Assembly (NCBI GenBank): GCA_038373885.1
Contig: JAWZYV010010214.1
Location: forward strand, 558,001-622,000
Length of the DNA stretch: 64,000 nucleotides
Source: Cheiracanthium punctorium
Lineage: Eukaryota > Arthropoda > Arachnida > Araneae > Cheiracanthiidae
Direction: 5' to 3'
Shown: in pieces, positions 12,040 to 22,916 of the stretch
Position numbering within the stretch: position 1 is the stretch's first letter
How the letters are laid out: each line of letters starts with the position of its first letter
Position numbers and translations under genes: made by a program
Notes under the pieces: generated by a model
Database searches by the model: none
Seen by the model: the letters and a program-made list of their open reading frames with translations, nothing else
Told to the model about the DNA's origin: nothing

Positions 12040-12549
12040 TAGGGCGAACTTCAACTAAAGCAAGCGTCCAACAAGGGTCACACCTTGGCACTGCTTTAAC
12101 ATATACATCAACGACATTAACCGAAGTGAATACACAATACTTGCTTAATATGCCTTCTTTATGCATACTTTCAAGATCCTTCCACCCTGATATCATGATT
12201 AAACAATTACAGCTCCTCATAGATATCTTAGAAACTTGGAATGGAAAATTAAAATTAACCCATCTAAATGTAATGCGATGCACTTTACCAAAAGCAGAAA
12301 ACAGTTTAGAAACCTCTATATATAAAAATCGAATTAATTGGACCGGAACCTGCAAATACTTGGGTGTCATGATTGACTCCCGTCTGGCATGGAAAGCACA
12401 AATGCTTTCCATGAGTGCTGAGATCCCGGCATTCCTTCCTTTAGAAAAATTGTCCATCATATTAGTAAAAATTTAATAATCTTAGTAATGTTCCGAACGA
12501 GCTATTGGCTGAGCTGCCAGATTATGATTTCCGAGAAGAAATAAACTAA
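12040..12549 (+). pseudogene. Jockey-type LINE reverse-transcriptase remnant
   Basis: Plus-strand traces in order: VQQGSHLGTAL (12066-12098), corresponding to the RT motif VPQGS-LGP-LF; after a frame change, YINDINRSEYTQYL; then LCILSRSFHPDIMIKQLQ and NWTGTCKYLGVMIDSRLAW, the post-palm KYLGv-iD-kL-w block. The catalytic YADD box is ruined: the bases at its place read YAFF in one frame. After about 12425 the sequence jumps to a C-terminal piece, LSNVPNELLAELPDYDF, ending with TAA at 12547-12549. A large internal stretch is therefore deleted. RT activity is impossible. Confidence 0.8.
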
Positions 12550-12559
12550 AAACATCCAA

Positions 12560-13490
12560 GGAGGTCTTATTCTTAGATACCGAGTAGGAACTTTGCAACC
12601 ATTATTCTAATTACTGCTTTTGCGTATTTTGTTTCTAGAATTCGTTCATCACCAATCATCTATGTATACAAAAAAATACGTTAAGGAAAACCATTGTGTC
12701 CCTTTTGCAGCACATTGCGCAAATGAATGAGGGCAAAATTCGGCACAGTTAAAGTTCGATTGGAGGGGGTTGTGCGAATGTTAAAATTTTTGTATAATAA
12801 GCTGAAGTACCGTAAAAATATACGAGATGTAATTTGGCACGCAGTATTTTTCGCCAAGTCGGGCTATGGTTCCATTATTGTGGCAATTTTGAAATAAGAC
12901 CACTAAGTTTCATCAGTACTATAGGGTTATAGTATTACAACAAAATTTGCAAAACGTTAAATTATTCCTCAGTTTGGTGAAACACGCCAATGACTAAAAT
13001 GTGCTTTAGCCCTGCAATTGACGACTTTTTTTAGACGGTCGATAAGTACGCGAAGTGTATTCCATGTTTTAAAGCTGTGGAAAAACGAATCGAACGGGGC
13101 CGGATACAAACCAAGAGACACTCCACAGAAACGCGCCAGTTCGACAATTTCTTCACAATCTCCCGTTACGCAGTATGCTAAAGCAAATTTTCTCCGAAAA
13201 TATTATTGAAGAAATATCTCAGCAATTATAATGAAGAATGAAAATAATATTATTAATGAACTGTAAGGAAATATTTCCGAAAACATACTCTCAGATAACA
13301 GATTGAAGTCAGTTATAATAGAACCTAAAAATGATGATTGAACTTTTATTAATGCTAACTTAAGCGAATATCTGATCAATAGAGAACATATCACCATATC
13401 TACGATAAAATAATTTACTATGATGACAATGAAATCAATAACTATCCAGTAGAGTTGTTGAATTCTTTGACTATGAGTGTTTTTTTTTTT
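12560..13490. other. Unassigned
   Basis: No recognised frame or repeat. A 63-codon open frame at 13018-13209 has no motif I know. A long minus-strand frame at 13203-13688 is Ile/Phe-rich and looks like a by-product of A+T-rich sequence. Confidence 0.3.
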
Positions 13491-13494
13491 TCCC

Positions 13495-13860
13495 GGTCGG
13501 TTAGCCGGAGCAAAAGAAAAATTGCCAAATAATAATGATCTGCGCCAAATGCTTACAAACCTTAAGCGATTTCCAGTACATAGTTGTTTATCCCTTTCCA
13601 TAGTTTGAAAGTTTAATTTGATTTCGTATTTTAATTTGATTTCACACTTTTTTTCCAATTCCACATTATGTAACCAAGGCATACACATTTCTTTTTAGTA
13701 TGTTGATATTTTTGTATTTTTTGAATTCTGTACATAAGTACTATTTTATATACGGATAAAATTTCCTGCTTTGTTTTGGGAAACGACAGTGTTTTAGAAG
13801 TAGTCTTTAAACGTTTCCAAGAAAAAACAGTTGGCGGGATTTGCGCCTGGCTAACCGAAA
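13495..13860. mobile_element. Small TIR element with TCGGTTAGCC termini
   Basis: GGTCGGTTAGCCGGAGCAAA at 13495 and its near inverse TTGCGCCTGGCTAACCGA at 13842-13859 bound about 365 bp of non-coding DNA. No clear target duplication; a T-run precedes the left end. Confidence 0.5.
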
Positions 13861-13984
13861 AATACAATAGCTTGCCACCACATAACTTATTATTGAACGT
13901 TAATTGCATCGTTATACAAATCAGAAACTTAAATAAAAGGAAGCATTAGGCAATGGAACAAGAATGCCCTTCAAGTTTACACAT

Positions 13985-14711
13985 AGGGTGTCCCAAGAAA
14001 GTGGTAACGGGGTTTAATTCTTTATCTATTAGAGATAAGTGGGCAGTGACATTGAAAAAATGTTCAAATTAAGGTCGGAAATAAGACTCCGTTAAGAAAA
14101 AAATCCTCTCACTCATTTACAAAAAGTTACACTTTTTAAATTTGTATACAGCCCGCGTACAAAACAATTCCCAGTTAGTAAAATGTGCCCCAGTTAGTAA
14201 AAAATCTCATGAGATGATGTACCAAATTTGAGGATTTCATCATACAACGTAGCTGAGATATCTTTAAAGAAAGATGATCTACATGATTTTGAATGTGAAC
14301 GTTCATTGCTAGAGTGGAATTATGGAGTGGATTTTCTTTCGTAATTTCTGTAGGACCCCTGAAATGCGATCATTCAACGTAATTTTTCCCTTCGAGGACC
14401 ATGGAAAAGTGGTTTAAGTCACCGTTATATTTATCTTCATATTTCTGACTCTTTTCGAGGCATAATTTTCAAATTTTGTGTCCCCTCATGAATGTATGGT
14501 ATGGGGCATATTTTACTAAGTGGGAATTGTTTTGTACGGGGGTCGTATACAAATTTAGAAAGTATAACTTTTTGAAAATTAACGAGAGGAATTTTTTCTT
14601 AATAGAGTCTTATTTACCACTTTATTTTGAACATTTTTTCTATTTACACTGCCCACTTATCTCTAACAGATAAAGAATTAAAGCTTGTTACCACCTTTTT
14701 GTGGCACTCTG
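13985..14711. mobile_element. Mariner-type foldback element with ~208-bp arms
   Basis: The left arm (13985-14191) and right arm (14503-14711) are extended inverted copies. AGGGTGTCCCAAGAAAGTGG pairs with CCACCTTTTTGTGGCACTCTG, and both arms carry GATAAGTGGGCAGTG, AAAGTTA and ACAATTCCCA-type blocks in mirror order. The loop (14192-14502) is non-coding. The right end is followed by TA. The termini resemble those of the hairpin element at 15900, but the arms differ. Confidence 0.78.
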
Positions 14712-14859
14712 TATATCGTAATGATGCTGATTGCGAAGTTTGAAGTGGAACCGCAGGCAATAAAAGAATTTTAATTCCACTTATAAAAATATTCTGATAC
14801 CAATTTACCATATCCTTTCAAAAAACTCAATTTCCAAATATACCTGCATTCGTGATGAC

Positions 14860-15340
14860 AAATAAATCTCAAAGACTATCATTCCAAAAAAGTGCAAATT
14901 TATTGAGGCAGCAAGTTTTTATGCATGGTCTGTGGTACGCCTCAGCAAGTAGAGTTCAATCATTCGACGGTTTAAGATTTTATAACTCCAAACATAATGG
15001 ACCTTTAGCAGTGGACGACCCCCGGCTGAATTTTCGGAGGGGGGAACTAGACTTTTTAAATTAGCCTAAATTGTTCAAAACTCATACTGAATGGAACGTG
15101 TACGGAACGGAACGTGTAAAATCCAATATCGGTAGAGGGAGATGACCCTTAAGACCTACTCGCTGGATCTGCCTTTGCATTTAGCAAAATATAATAGTTT
15201 TTGCAAAAACACCGTCTTCACAGAAAAGTGTGGTGGTTGTAAAGTGAAATTGTACAAAAGTGGTCACTGTAGAGGTTCACAATAACTGTAGACAGATAAT
15301 CTCTCAGCCAAGGTGGTCACTTCGGTAGGTTCCACTGCAC
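14860..15340. other. Mostly unassigned; pogo-like fragment at about 15270
   Basis: TAGAGGTTCACAATAACTG (about 15270-15288) resembles the right end of the small element at 17809-17979 (CAGAGGTTCACAATAACCGG). No complementary left terminus found. A 70-codon frame at 14852-15064 is not recognised. Confidence 0.35.
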
Positions 15341-15343
15341 ATG

Positions 15344-15505
15344 CATAGCTACCAACCTTCCCCATTTCTTCGGGAGATTTCCCATCACTAATTTCCGCTT
15401 ATCAATTTTTACATACTAAATAGCCAAAAATTTAATATAAAATAAAGCTGTTTAAAAATTGTGGTGGTGAATTTCCCACTGAAATCCGGAAGGTTGGTAG
15501 CTATG
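15344..15505. mobile_element. Palindromic MITE (CATAGCTACCAACCTTCC)
   Basis: The ends CATAGCTACCAACCTTCC and GGAAGGTTGGTAGCTATG are exact inverted copies. The 162-bp unit is nearly symmetric throughout (CGGGAGATTTCCCA-like and TGGTGAATTTCCCA blocks). It is a diverged relative of the units at 50934, 51772 and 51945. Confidence 0.8.
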
Positions 15506-15509
15506 TATA

Positions 15510-15895
15510 TGCATAGCACGGTATGGAATCTTGAGACGTACTCTTTGACAGAACTTTATTCACGCTCAAATTAAACAAATTAATGCGTTATGGTCGAATT
15601 TCGACCACTGGCAGACAACAAGTTTATATTGTTATCTCATTTTTTATTTATGTACATATTGCTGATTTATCATTATTTATATTGTTAAAAAAAATTTAGT
15701 TTGTCTTGACGTGACCGCGTCTCACATGGAGGCCCCATTTATTTAATGTTTGAAAAAAAAAAAGATTGTAACTAAGAAACTAGGAATGTATCCTTGAAAG
15801 GCCTAGGTGTTCCCCCCCCCCAAAAAAAAAATTTAGTCCTTTCATGTCAGCTAGGATGATTCCTCAGATGGTGCAATATATGATTTTAAAGCGTT
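15510..15895. other. Unassigned, with a C-run/A-run junction
   Basis: A C-run at about 15812-15821 is followed by an A-run. This could be a remnant of the C-run MITE family, but no termini are preserved. Nothing coding seen. Confidence 0.3.
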
Positions 15896-15899
15896 TATA

Positions 15900-17676
15900 C
15901 AGGGTGTCCAGCCTTAATGTGACCCAATAGCTAATTCCCGAACCATTCGGTTTAGATATGCACTTCCAATTTGAAAAATGTTTTAAAAAAGGTAAAGAAT
16001 GTTTTTACGCGCTTTTCGAACCAAAAAACCCATTTACAAAAAAATTACAAAAATTAAATTTTTATACGGTCCCCAGGCCCTATCACTTATATTTAGGAAA
16101 AGATGCAGTACACAAAAACAAAGTAAACACAAAAAGTTTCATTTTATTACGATAAAAACTGACCAAGTTATGGAACTTTGAAAATCATACATTTCATCCA
16201 TTTTCTCGGCCAATTTCAAGAAGCTAGTAAGGGACCGTCTCCAAAGTGAAATTAATTTGAACTCTGCCAGGAAACATTCGCTCTTGCACGTCACTCTTAT
16301 GTAAATCGTTTTTAAATTTAAAAGTACACACATTACGTTAATATTACAATAACTGAGTACTTAAGAAACAAATTTATTCTGTGTACTTGTAAAACATAGA
16401 TAAAATAAAATATTTTGGACGAAGAAAACTTTTTAAAAGCAGTTCCAAAAACTTAGACTTATTTGCCTGCGGCTTCAGACTGATTTGCTGCGGTACTGAT
16501 CATGGCAAACGTTAAAAATCTGTTGTGTAGTCGCTTGCAATTGCATACAGTCGTATTCTAATATTACGAATTCTTGTACAGGAGAACGAGATGTATACAA
16601 ATGAAGAATACTGCGAAATGGTACTGTTGTATGGGCAGTGTAATCGAAATAAGAGAGAGGCGGCAAGACTTTATGCCATTAAATTTCCCAGTCGAAGACA
16701 TCTATGTTATTGTACAATTGCCCATGCTGTTCAACGCTTGTATAGAACTGGGAGTTGTCATAGACGTATTCTCTTGTCTCGTGCCACACCTTCAAGCTTG
16801 CGGGTACCCGCTGAGGATGTTCTAGGATATGCCCTGGCTCATCCTGAAAGTAGTGTCCAGGATATTAGCAAGGCTTGTTCCTACTCAAAATCGACGGTGT
16901 GGAACATATTACATATGTACGGTGCATTTCCTTATCGTCCAGTCCTGGCGCAGGAGCTAATGCCTGGAGACCAGTTGTATACATCTCGTTCTCCCATACT
17001 AGAATTCGCAATACTAGAATACGGCTGTATGCAATTGCAAGCGACTACACAACAGATTTTTAACGTTCGCCATGATCAGTATCGCAGCAAATCAGTCTGA
17101 AGCCGCAGGCAAATAAGTCTATTTTTTTGGAACTGCTTTTGAAAAGTTTTCTTCGTCCAAAATATTTTATTTTATCTATGTTTTACACGTACACAAAATA
17201 AATTTTGTTTCTTAAGTACTCAATTATTGTAATATTAACGTAATGTATGTACTTTTAAATTTAAAAACGATTTACATAAGAGTGACGTGCAAGAGCGAAA
17301 GTTTCCTGGCAGAGTTCCAATTAATTTCACTTTGGAGATGGTCCCTTACTAGCTTCTTGAAATTGGCCAAGAAAATGGATGAAATGTATGATTTTCAAAG
17401 TTCCATAACTTGGTCAGTTTTTATCGTAATAAAATGAAACTTTTTGTGTTTACTTTGTTTTTGTGTACTGCATCTTTTCCTAAATATAAGTGATAGGACC
17501 TGGGGACCGTATAAAAATTTAATTTTTGTAATTTTTTTCTAAATGGGTTTTTTGGTTCGAAAAGCACGTAAAAACATTCTTTACCCTTTTTAAAACATTT
17601 TTTGAATTGGAAGTGCATATCTAAACCGAACGGTTCGGGAATTAGCTATTGGGTCACATTAAGGCTGGACACCCTG
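15900..17676. mobile_element. Long-hairpin mariner-like element with DUF4817-type loop
   Basis: A 1,777-bp element bounded by TA (15898-15899 and 17677-17678), starting CAGGGTGTCCAGCC and ending GGCTGGACACCCTG. The inverted arms are exceptionally long: 15900-16600 and 16975-17676, about 700 bp each. They are similar enough that a 64-codon stretch present in both (minus strand 16139-16333, plus strand 17243-17437) differs at only five residues. The 374-bp loop (16601-16974) carries only the N-terminal HTH region of a mariner-like transposase. The mirror point lies inside the start codon region, so the right arm is an inverted copy of the element's own 5' end and replaces the catalytic part and 3' end. 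It cannot mobilise itself. Transcription through it would give a long hairpin RNA. Confidence 0.9.
16591..17100 (+). pseudogene. Truncated DUF4817/HTH transposase N-terminus fused to inverted arm
   Basis: The open frame of 169 residues starts MYTNEEYCEMVLLYGQCNRN, the typical opening of DUF4817 helix-turn-helix proteins of mariner-like transposons (M-T-EE-x2-mlllyGe---N-reAarlY--rFP-rrhp). Residues 85-128 contain ALAHPESSVQDISKACSYSK then STVWNILHMYG, a second HTH. The homology stops at LMPGDQ (codon ending 16974). The remaining 42 residues (LYTSRSP... to stop 17100) are translated from the inverted right arm and are not transposase. The DDE catalytic domain is entirely absent. The start ATG lies in the last bases of the left arm. 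The frame is open, so a DNA-binding-only protein could be made, which might act as a repressor, but nothing in the sequence shows expression. Confidence 0.82.
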
Positions 17677-17808
17677 TATAAGTGCTTATCAGTAGATGAC
17701 CATATAATTTTGAGATCCCATTCTTATGATGCTAAGAACAAAAGACTGCTGCATTTTCCGAGGTTTATAGATACTGAAGTAAAAAGTGAAGAATCTCTTA
17801 AAACAGAG

Positions 17809-17979
17809 CAGTCAACTCCGGATATAGTGAACCTTCGGTTATAGTGAACTTAAACCATTAATCCCGACTCACATACAGTACCTCTGTTCATCGTGGAGAC
17901 ACTTCGGTTTTAGTGAACTTCGGATATAGTGGACGAAATCTGATGGTCTCCAGAGGTTCACAATAACCGGAGTTGATTG
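17809..17979. mobile_element. Small pogo/mariner-like MITE
   Basis: The left end CAGTCAACTCCGGATATAGT and right end AACCGGAGTTGATTG are inverted copies. Internal TTCGGTTATAGTGAACTT-like blocks repeat in the same orientation. It is 171 bp and non-coding. TA follows the right end but is not preserved on the left. Confidence 0.68.
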
Positions 17980-18094
17980 TATTTTCATTGAACTAGTGAA
18001 TCCACATTTTTCATTTGAAATTATCTTCAATTTGTTTCCTATTTTCCTCAAAAGAAGTTTCTTTTTAAATAATTATTTACAGATTGTAATTATA

Positions 18095-18670
18095 CAGCCG
18101 AACTCATTTATAAAGTCTCTCTCATTGAAGAGACCAGATAATTATTTATAACGCTATACCCCATAGTGACGTTATAAGTGAGCTTCTTCTTTATCATGGG
18201 AGGTAGAACACCTCCTACATATAGAAAGCCTAACAGCTGGAACTTTGAGGTCATCACCAGGTTTTACTTTCATAAAGTAAAACTATTTAAAATTTCTCGT
18301 AAATGCTACAAATATTAGAAAATATTTTAAATAAAAAGTTAAAATTAAAATACCTTTCTCATACAAAATTATTCGTTCCGATCTATTTCCTTATCATATG
18401 ATCTAATTAGTTATGGTTAAAAACTGCCATTTGTCATAAAGTTATATTTTTTTTCTCTCAAATTATTAAAATATTGTTATTCATGAGTAAATTCACCAGA
18501 AACTTCTTATACTTTTATTTTGTGATTATAAAACATTTAAATGTAGGCCTAATGTTGACGTCAAAGCTTAATGACGTAAAAGTTGTTAGGCTTTTTTTAT
18601 CCAGGAGGTGTTGGGAGGTAGACAATATTTTGACCTCATAAGGGAACTATGACTTAAACGTGTTCAGCTA
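18095..18670. mobile_element. Pogo-like TIR element split by a hAT MITE
   Basis: The left end CAGCCGAACTCATTTATAAAG is preceded by TA. The right end CTTAAACGTGTTCAGCTA is followed by TA. The ends are inverted copies with a few changes. The element itself is only ~160 bp; the rest is the nested insertion at 18207-18613. Confidence 0.6.
18207..18613. mobile_element. ACACCTCC-family hAT MITE
   Basis: A 407-bp element starting AACACCTCC and ending GGAGGTGTTG, flanked by the 8-bp direct repeat GGAGGTAG (18199-18206 and 18614-18621). Subterminal TATAGAAAGCCTAACA pairs with TGTTAGGCTTTTTTTATCC. Inner inverted AAAGTAAAACTATTTAAAA lies 5', with CCAGAAACTTCTTATACTTT on the 3' side. Non-coding. Confidence 0.82.
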
Positions 18671-18674
18671 TATT

Positions 18675-19345
18675 TGTAGCCTTTCCTAAACTAAAATTCT
18701 GTGTTACCCACCGATGCTGTATATAAATGCATTAAGATTGAATCTTTTGTATCGTTAAAGTGATATATAGATAATTCAAAAACGTATACATAAAGAGCAA
18801 TCAATTATGAATTAATACAAATCGAATTCGGGATATAAAAAATCAATACACATACAAGGCATACCTATCGTGTTTTTAGTAGTTTATAATTAATGTTTAA
18901 CTACATATTATCTAGTATTTTGTTATTAATTAGCATTCCGCTATAATTTATTTTATCATAGAATTCATGAAACATTCATTACATTTAATAAAACCAGAAA
19001 AGACTTCTACCGTGAAACTTATGTCCGCTTCTGCATAATAACAAATAAAAATTTAATTTCAATGCATGTATTTTTTCGCCATAATTATACAAATAGAAAA
19101 CGAGACGGTACAGTTAAATGTAATCGCTAGACCATGAATTCTGAAGCAGTTAACGGTGTTTTTGTAATTCGATTCTTTCAATTTTAAATGAAATAATGTC
19201 CTTGGTGAATATAAAAAATTCTTTTATTATAAAAAATAACGAAGTTAATTGTATCTTTTATGTGTGCTTCGTAGCATAAAGAGAAATTAAATCATTTAAT
19301 CAAAGGAGAATTATAAATATGTAACGTGTGTGTATGCGTAATAAA
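18675..19345. other. A+T-rich, no feature seen
   Basis: No coding, terminal repeat or tandem structure recognised in this stretch. Confidence 0.35.
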
Positions 19346-19544
19346 TTTATAATATACTAGCTGAAGTACCCGTTCTTCGCACGGGAATGAATGGACTTTT
19401 TGATATTACGATTTGTGGTGATTACTATTCATTGTAATAAACAGATATAGCAAAGTGGATATTGCGTTATATTGTGTCCAATAATCATGCATACCGAATT
19501 GCAAGGCAATCGTTTGTACGGTGCAGAAGGCCATGCGGCGTAGC

Positions 19545-20270
19545 GCAATCTAGTGGCGAGTTTTAGCAAAACGGATACGGCGAAAATATTTTTCGCATTC
19601 ATCGATGTATACGAATTTTCATGACTATCGGCTGGACAGTCCTGAAGTTCATGTGTTGACGCGACATCTAGTGGCAAGTTATAGTAAAATGGATAGCGCC
19701 AAACTCTTTCCCGTGTTCAAATATCTATGTATACCTATTTTCATAGCGATTATTTGCACAGTCAAGAAGTGATACACTGCAGGGCCATCTAGTGGTTCAA
19801 TAAAGTAATGATTTGCTACAGCGCCGTCAAGTGGCGAGTTATAGCAAAATGGATGACGCCAAAATATTCTCATTGTTCAAATAGCTATGTATACTGATTT
19901 TCATAGCGACCGTTTGAATGGTCAAGAATTTGGCCTGCTGCAGCGTCATCTAGTGGCGAGTTAAAATAATAATGCATTGCAGTGTCATCTAGTGGTGAGT
20001 AACATCAAAAGGAACGCCGTTAGAATATATTCTTTGTGCTCAAATGTGTAAGTATAAAAAATTTTATGCCGATCGGTCGAACGGTATAGAAGTTGATGCT
20101 TTGCAGCGCCATTTAGCGGCAAGTTACAGCAAAATGGATAGTGAAAAATATTCTCCGTGTTCTAATATTCGCGTGTACCAAATTTCATCGAAATCGGTAG
20201 GACGATATTCGCATAGCAAGCGGCTAAACGGAATAGAATTCAACGTTGTGTTGCGGCACCAAGTGGCAAG
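19545..20270. repeat. Array of ~8 units each with a GCCATCTAGTGG-like motif
   Basis: Motif positions: 19545, 19663, 19784, 19823, 19945, 19984, 20108 and 20255. Spacing is mostly 110-150 bp, with two shorter 39-bp steps. Units share 'gagttatagcaaaatggata', 'ttcaaatatctatgtatacc' and 'gaacggtcaagaagt' stretches. Units are diverged from each other. Non-coding. Confidence 0.75.
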
Positions 20271-21146
20271 TTAAGGAAAACGGATAGCATAAAAACCTTC
20301 TCCATCATAAAAGACTTAGGTGAACCAAATTTCATCGTGCAACGGTGCTCAACGGTGCTGGAGTTTTTCAACCTCATAAACACATACCAACATTCATTTT
20401 TATCTATAACCAGTGTTATTATATATACCAGTCTCAAAGAAAATCCAGTTTCAAATCTAAGCTTCGCCAAAGTGCCAACATACGCCCTTTTGCCAGAGTT
20501 TTTTCAGGGAATCATTCGAAGCATTGACTTAGCAGCAATCAATATGGGAAATGGTTCGACCGCCAAAGAGTAGCACGCATTTATTTGAAAATTGGAATTC
20601 CTTAATACCGCCGATTTTTTTTTTAAATTATCAACTATAATGTGTTTTATTCATCGTTACTCCGATGTACTAAATGAGAAGATTTCAATTTTCTGAAATT
20701 TGGCGGAATTCCCCCAACTTAAATCAATGTACTCAATTGGCGAGAATTCTGAAGTTAGATAGCTTGAAATCCCTTAATAACTGCATTATTTCTTCACGGA
20801 TCATTAAAATTTAACGCTGTATTCTAATAAAACCTTTGCACTTGTTTTAAAAAATCTATTTCCTTAAGCTCTCAATAAATCGCGCCAAGCCGAAAACTGT
20901 GCAAACCGCTAGAACTCACTTACTCAAAATCCATATTTCAGCCATTTTATTTTTTCGCCAAACTAAAAAAATTACACATTAGCCTCGGAAATCTTCAATT
21001 CTTATTGTTTTGCGTGTAAAGCATTACATTCCTGCTCTGATTTCCCATGCACACGATATTATAACTTAAAAAAAATAACCTTACGAATATTAACTAACAA
21101 AAAAAAAATCATTATTATTCTTCTTTTTTTACTTTGAGAATTTAAA

Positions 21147-21627
21147 ACATTTTATTCGGCAAAATCGCCACACATGGCAACCACGATCCTTATTTCACAC
21201 TTTTTTCACTACAGGGGTTACAATTACGGAAAGATTTTTGCGTGAAGAGCATAAAAAATCTCTTAAATTCCGGGAACGGGTGACTTTCAAAGTTTTAAAG
21301 TGGACTACGATTTATTCTATATTATTTTACATATCTGTGCTAAATTTCAGGCCGATAGGTTCATTTTTGTGGATTTGTATACGAACGACATTTTATTCGG
21401 CAAAATCGCCACACATGGCAACCACGATCCTTATTTCACACTTTTTTCACTACAGGGGCTACAATTATGGAAAGATTTTTGCGTGAAGAGCATAAAAAAT
21501 CTCTTAAATTCCGGGAACGGGTGGACTTTCAAAGTTTTAAAGTGGACTATGATTTATTCTATATTATTTTACATATCTGTGCTAAATTTCAGGCCGATAA
21601 GTTCATTTTTGTGGATTTGTATACGAA
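21147..21627. repeat. 241-bp tandem duplication, two copies
   Basis: Unit 1 is 21147-21387 and unit 2 is 21388-21627. Both begin ACATTTTATTCGGCAAAATC and end TTTGTGGATTTGTATACGAA, with only a handful of substitutions. The paired open frames here (e.g. 21238-21486 and 21300-21761) are duplicates created by the repeat, not genes. Confidence 0.9.
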
Positions 21628-22165
21628 TCAAATCCACAAACAAACAAACAAACAGAATTTCATTTTTATTTATAAGATTGAGAGTAAGTATTTCGTGTTT
21701 TAACATTGTCATTAAATTTAAATTCTTTTCCCGCAAAGTTGCACATAAACTGTTCTGTTAATAAATTTCGCACCTTTGTTCCAGATTACCCGAAAAGCAT
21801 TAACTCATCCTCTGCGTCCACCCAAGCCTCATCTTAGGTGCGCACGTAATACAGGTAATCAGCTATAGAATAACACCCAATGTTACAATGTAAGAGGTCA
21901 CGTGACAAAGAGGCATTTAATCGGATTCACAGAGCGAAGAGAAGCTTTTATCCTATCTAGTGTCGGAGTCTTCCGATTTTTACCGTTCCTGCTTTCCTGC
22001 ATTTCCAACTTGTAAATTTCATTTCCTGCAGAATTAAAATAGCTAAATTGTTAATTGAACATGAAGATGAAATTACAGTGAAACCTCCGTTAAGTTAGAC
22101 ACCTGCCGTTTCATCAAAAAATATCCAACTTTCAGAGGTGCAAAATTTATAGAGATAAATTTCTA

Positions 22166-22545
22166 CAGGGTGTTTCAAAATTAGAGGTACAAACTTTAAG
22201 GGGAGATAGGGCACACCATGAGGATTCAGAATCGAATAGCAATGTTGGGTTAAAAACGTCGTTTTCACTTACTTGTTAATAATCACTTTGGGAAAAGTTT
22301 TGAAGGGTTCGTCTAATTTCATAGTTTCATAAACAATAGGCTTGGCTCCAAATATTTCATCCATGAAATAAAATAGAATTTTTAAACTGTCAGTTTTAAT
22401 CACTTGTTTTCTGTAAAAAATATATTAGTTTTTAACAAACAATGCTTCGAAAGTGCATTATTACTTCGGCACTTATTCTGAAGTAATTATTAACAGTTAC
22501 ATGAAGACGACGTTTCTGATGCCACATTGCTATGTGATTCTTATA
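22166..22545. mobile_element. TIR element, CAGGGTG-type family, copy C (right end lost)
   Basis: It starts after TA with CAGGGTGTTTCAAAATTAGA. Inner left AATAGCAATGTTGG, AACGTCG and TTGTTAATAATCACTTT are mirrored at 22475-22540 (AATTATTAACAGTTACATG, AAGACGACGTTTC, CACATTGCTATGTGATT). Homology to the family stops near 22545, where the sequence passes into a block shared with 8908-9170. Preceding CAGTGAAACCTCCG at 22077 looks like another pogo-type end. Confidence 0.65.
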
Positions 22546-22916
22546 ACGAAGAATAGATTTGATTTTTATAAAAATAGTTGTGGGTGACATAACTCCACGA
22601 GAATCCTTTACTTTTTAGAACGTCATTTCCCGTAAAAAAATGCTCACGATTATTTTTAACAGCACTGACATCTGCTGAAAAATGGAAAAATGCGAGAACA
22701 GCTGGATAGATTGCCCAATGCTGAAAAAAGGGCACCCTTTGCCATCGCTCGACTTAACTACCAGCAAGATGGCGGACGATCGAAACGTGCATCGCGTGCC
22801 ACAGATCTAGAGATCTGTGGCACGCTATGAACGTGCCAGATGCATCAAAAAAGGGGTCTCTAGATTATGTGGCACGCGATGAACGTTTCGATCGTCCGCC
22901 ATCTTGCTGGTAGTTA

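Larger units (their letters stand above)
19350..21670. mobile_element. Non-coding composite arthropod-type repeat (class unclear)
   Basis: It begins ACTAGCTGAAGTACCCG followed by TTCTTCGCACGGG, the kind of opening seen on many unclassified interspersed repeats in arthropods. It ends ACAAACAAACAAACAG then TTTCATTTTTATTTATAAGA. Between lie an array of motif units (19545-20270) and a 241-bp tandem duplication (21147-21627). No protein domain is visible, and the class (Helitron-like, LTR-derived or other) cannot be decided from this copy. The boundaries are inferred from these end sequences, not from a target duplication. Confidence 0.5.

Noticed and set aside
12026..12460. 144-codon minus-strand frame
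   Set aside because: It is the antisense shadow of the jockey reverse-transcriptase relic on the plus strand.
13203..13688. 161-codon minus-strand frame
   Set aside because: Ile/Phe/Lys-rich with no motif, and it crosses the left terminus of the small TIR element at 13495.
16139..16333. 64-residue frame mirrored at 17243-17437
   Set aside because: It lies in the inverted arms of the hairpin element and is duplicated for that reason; no recognisable domain.
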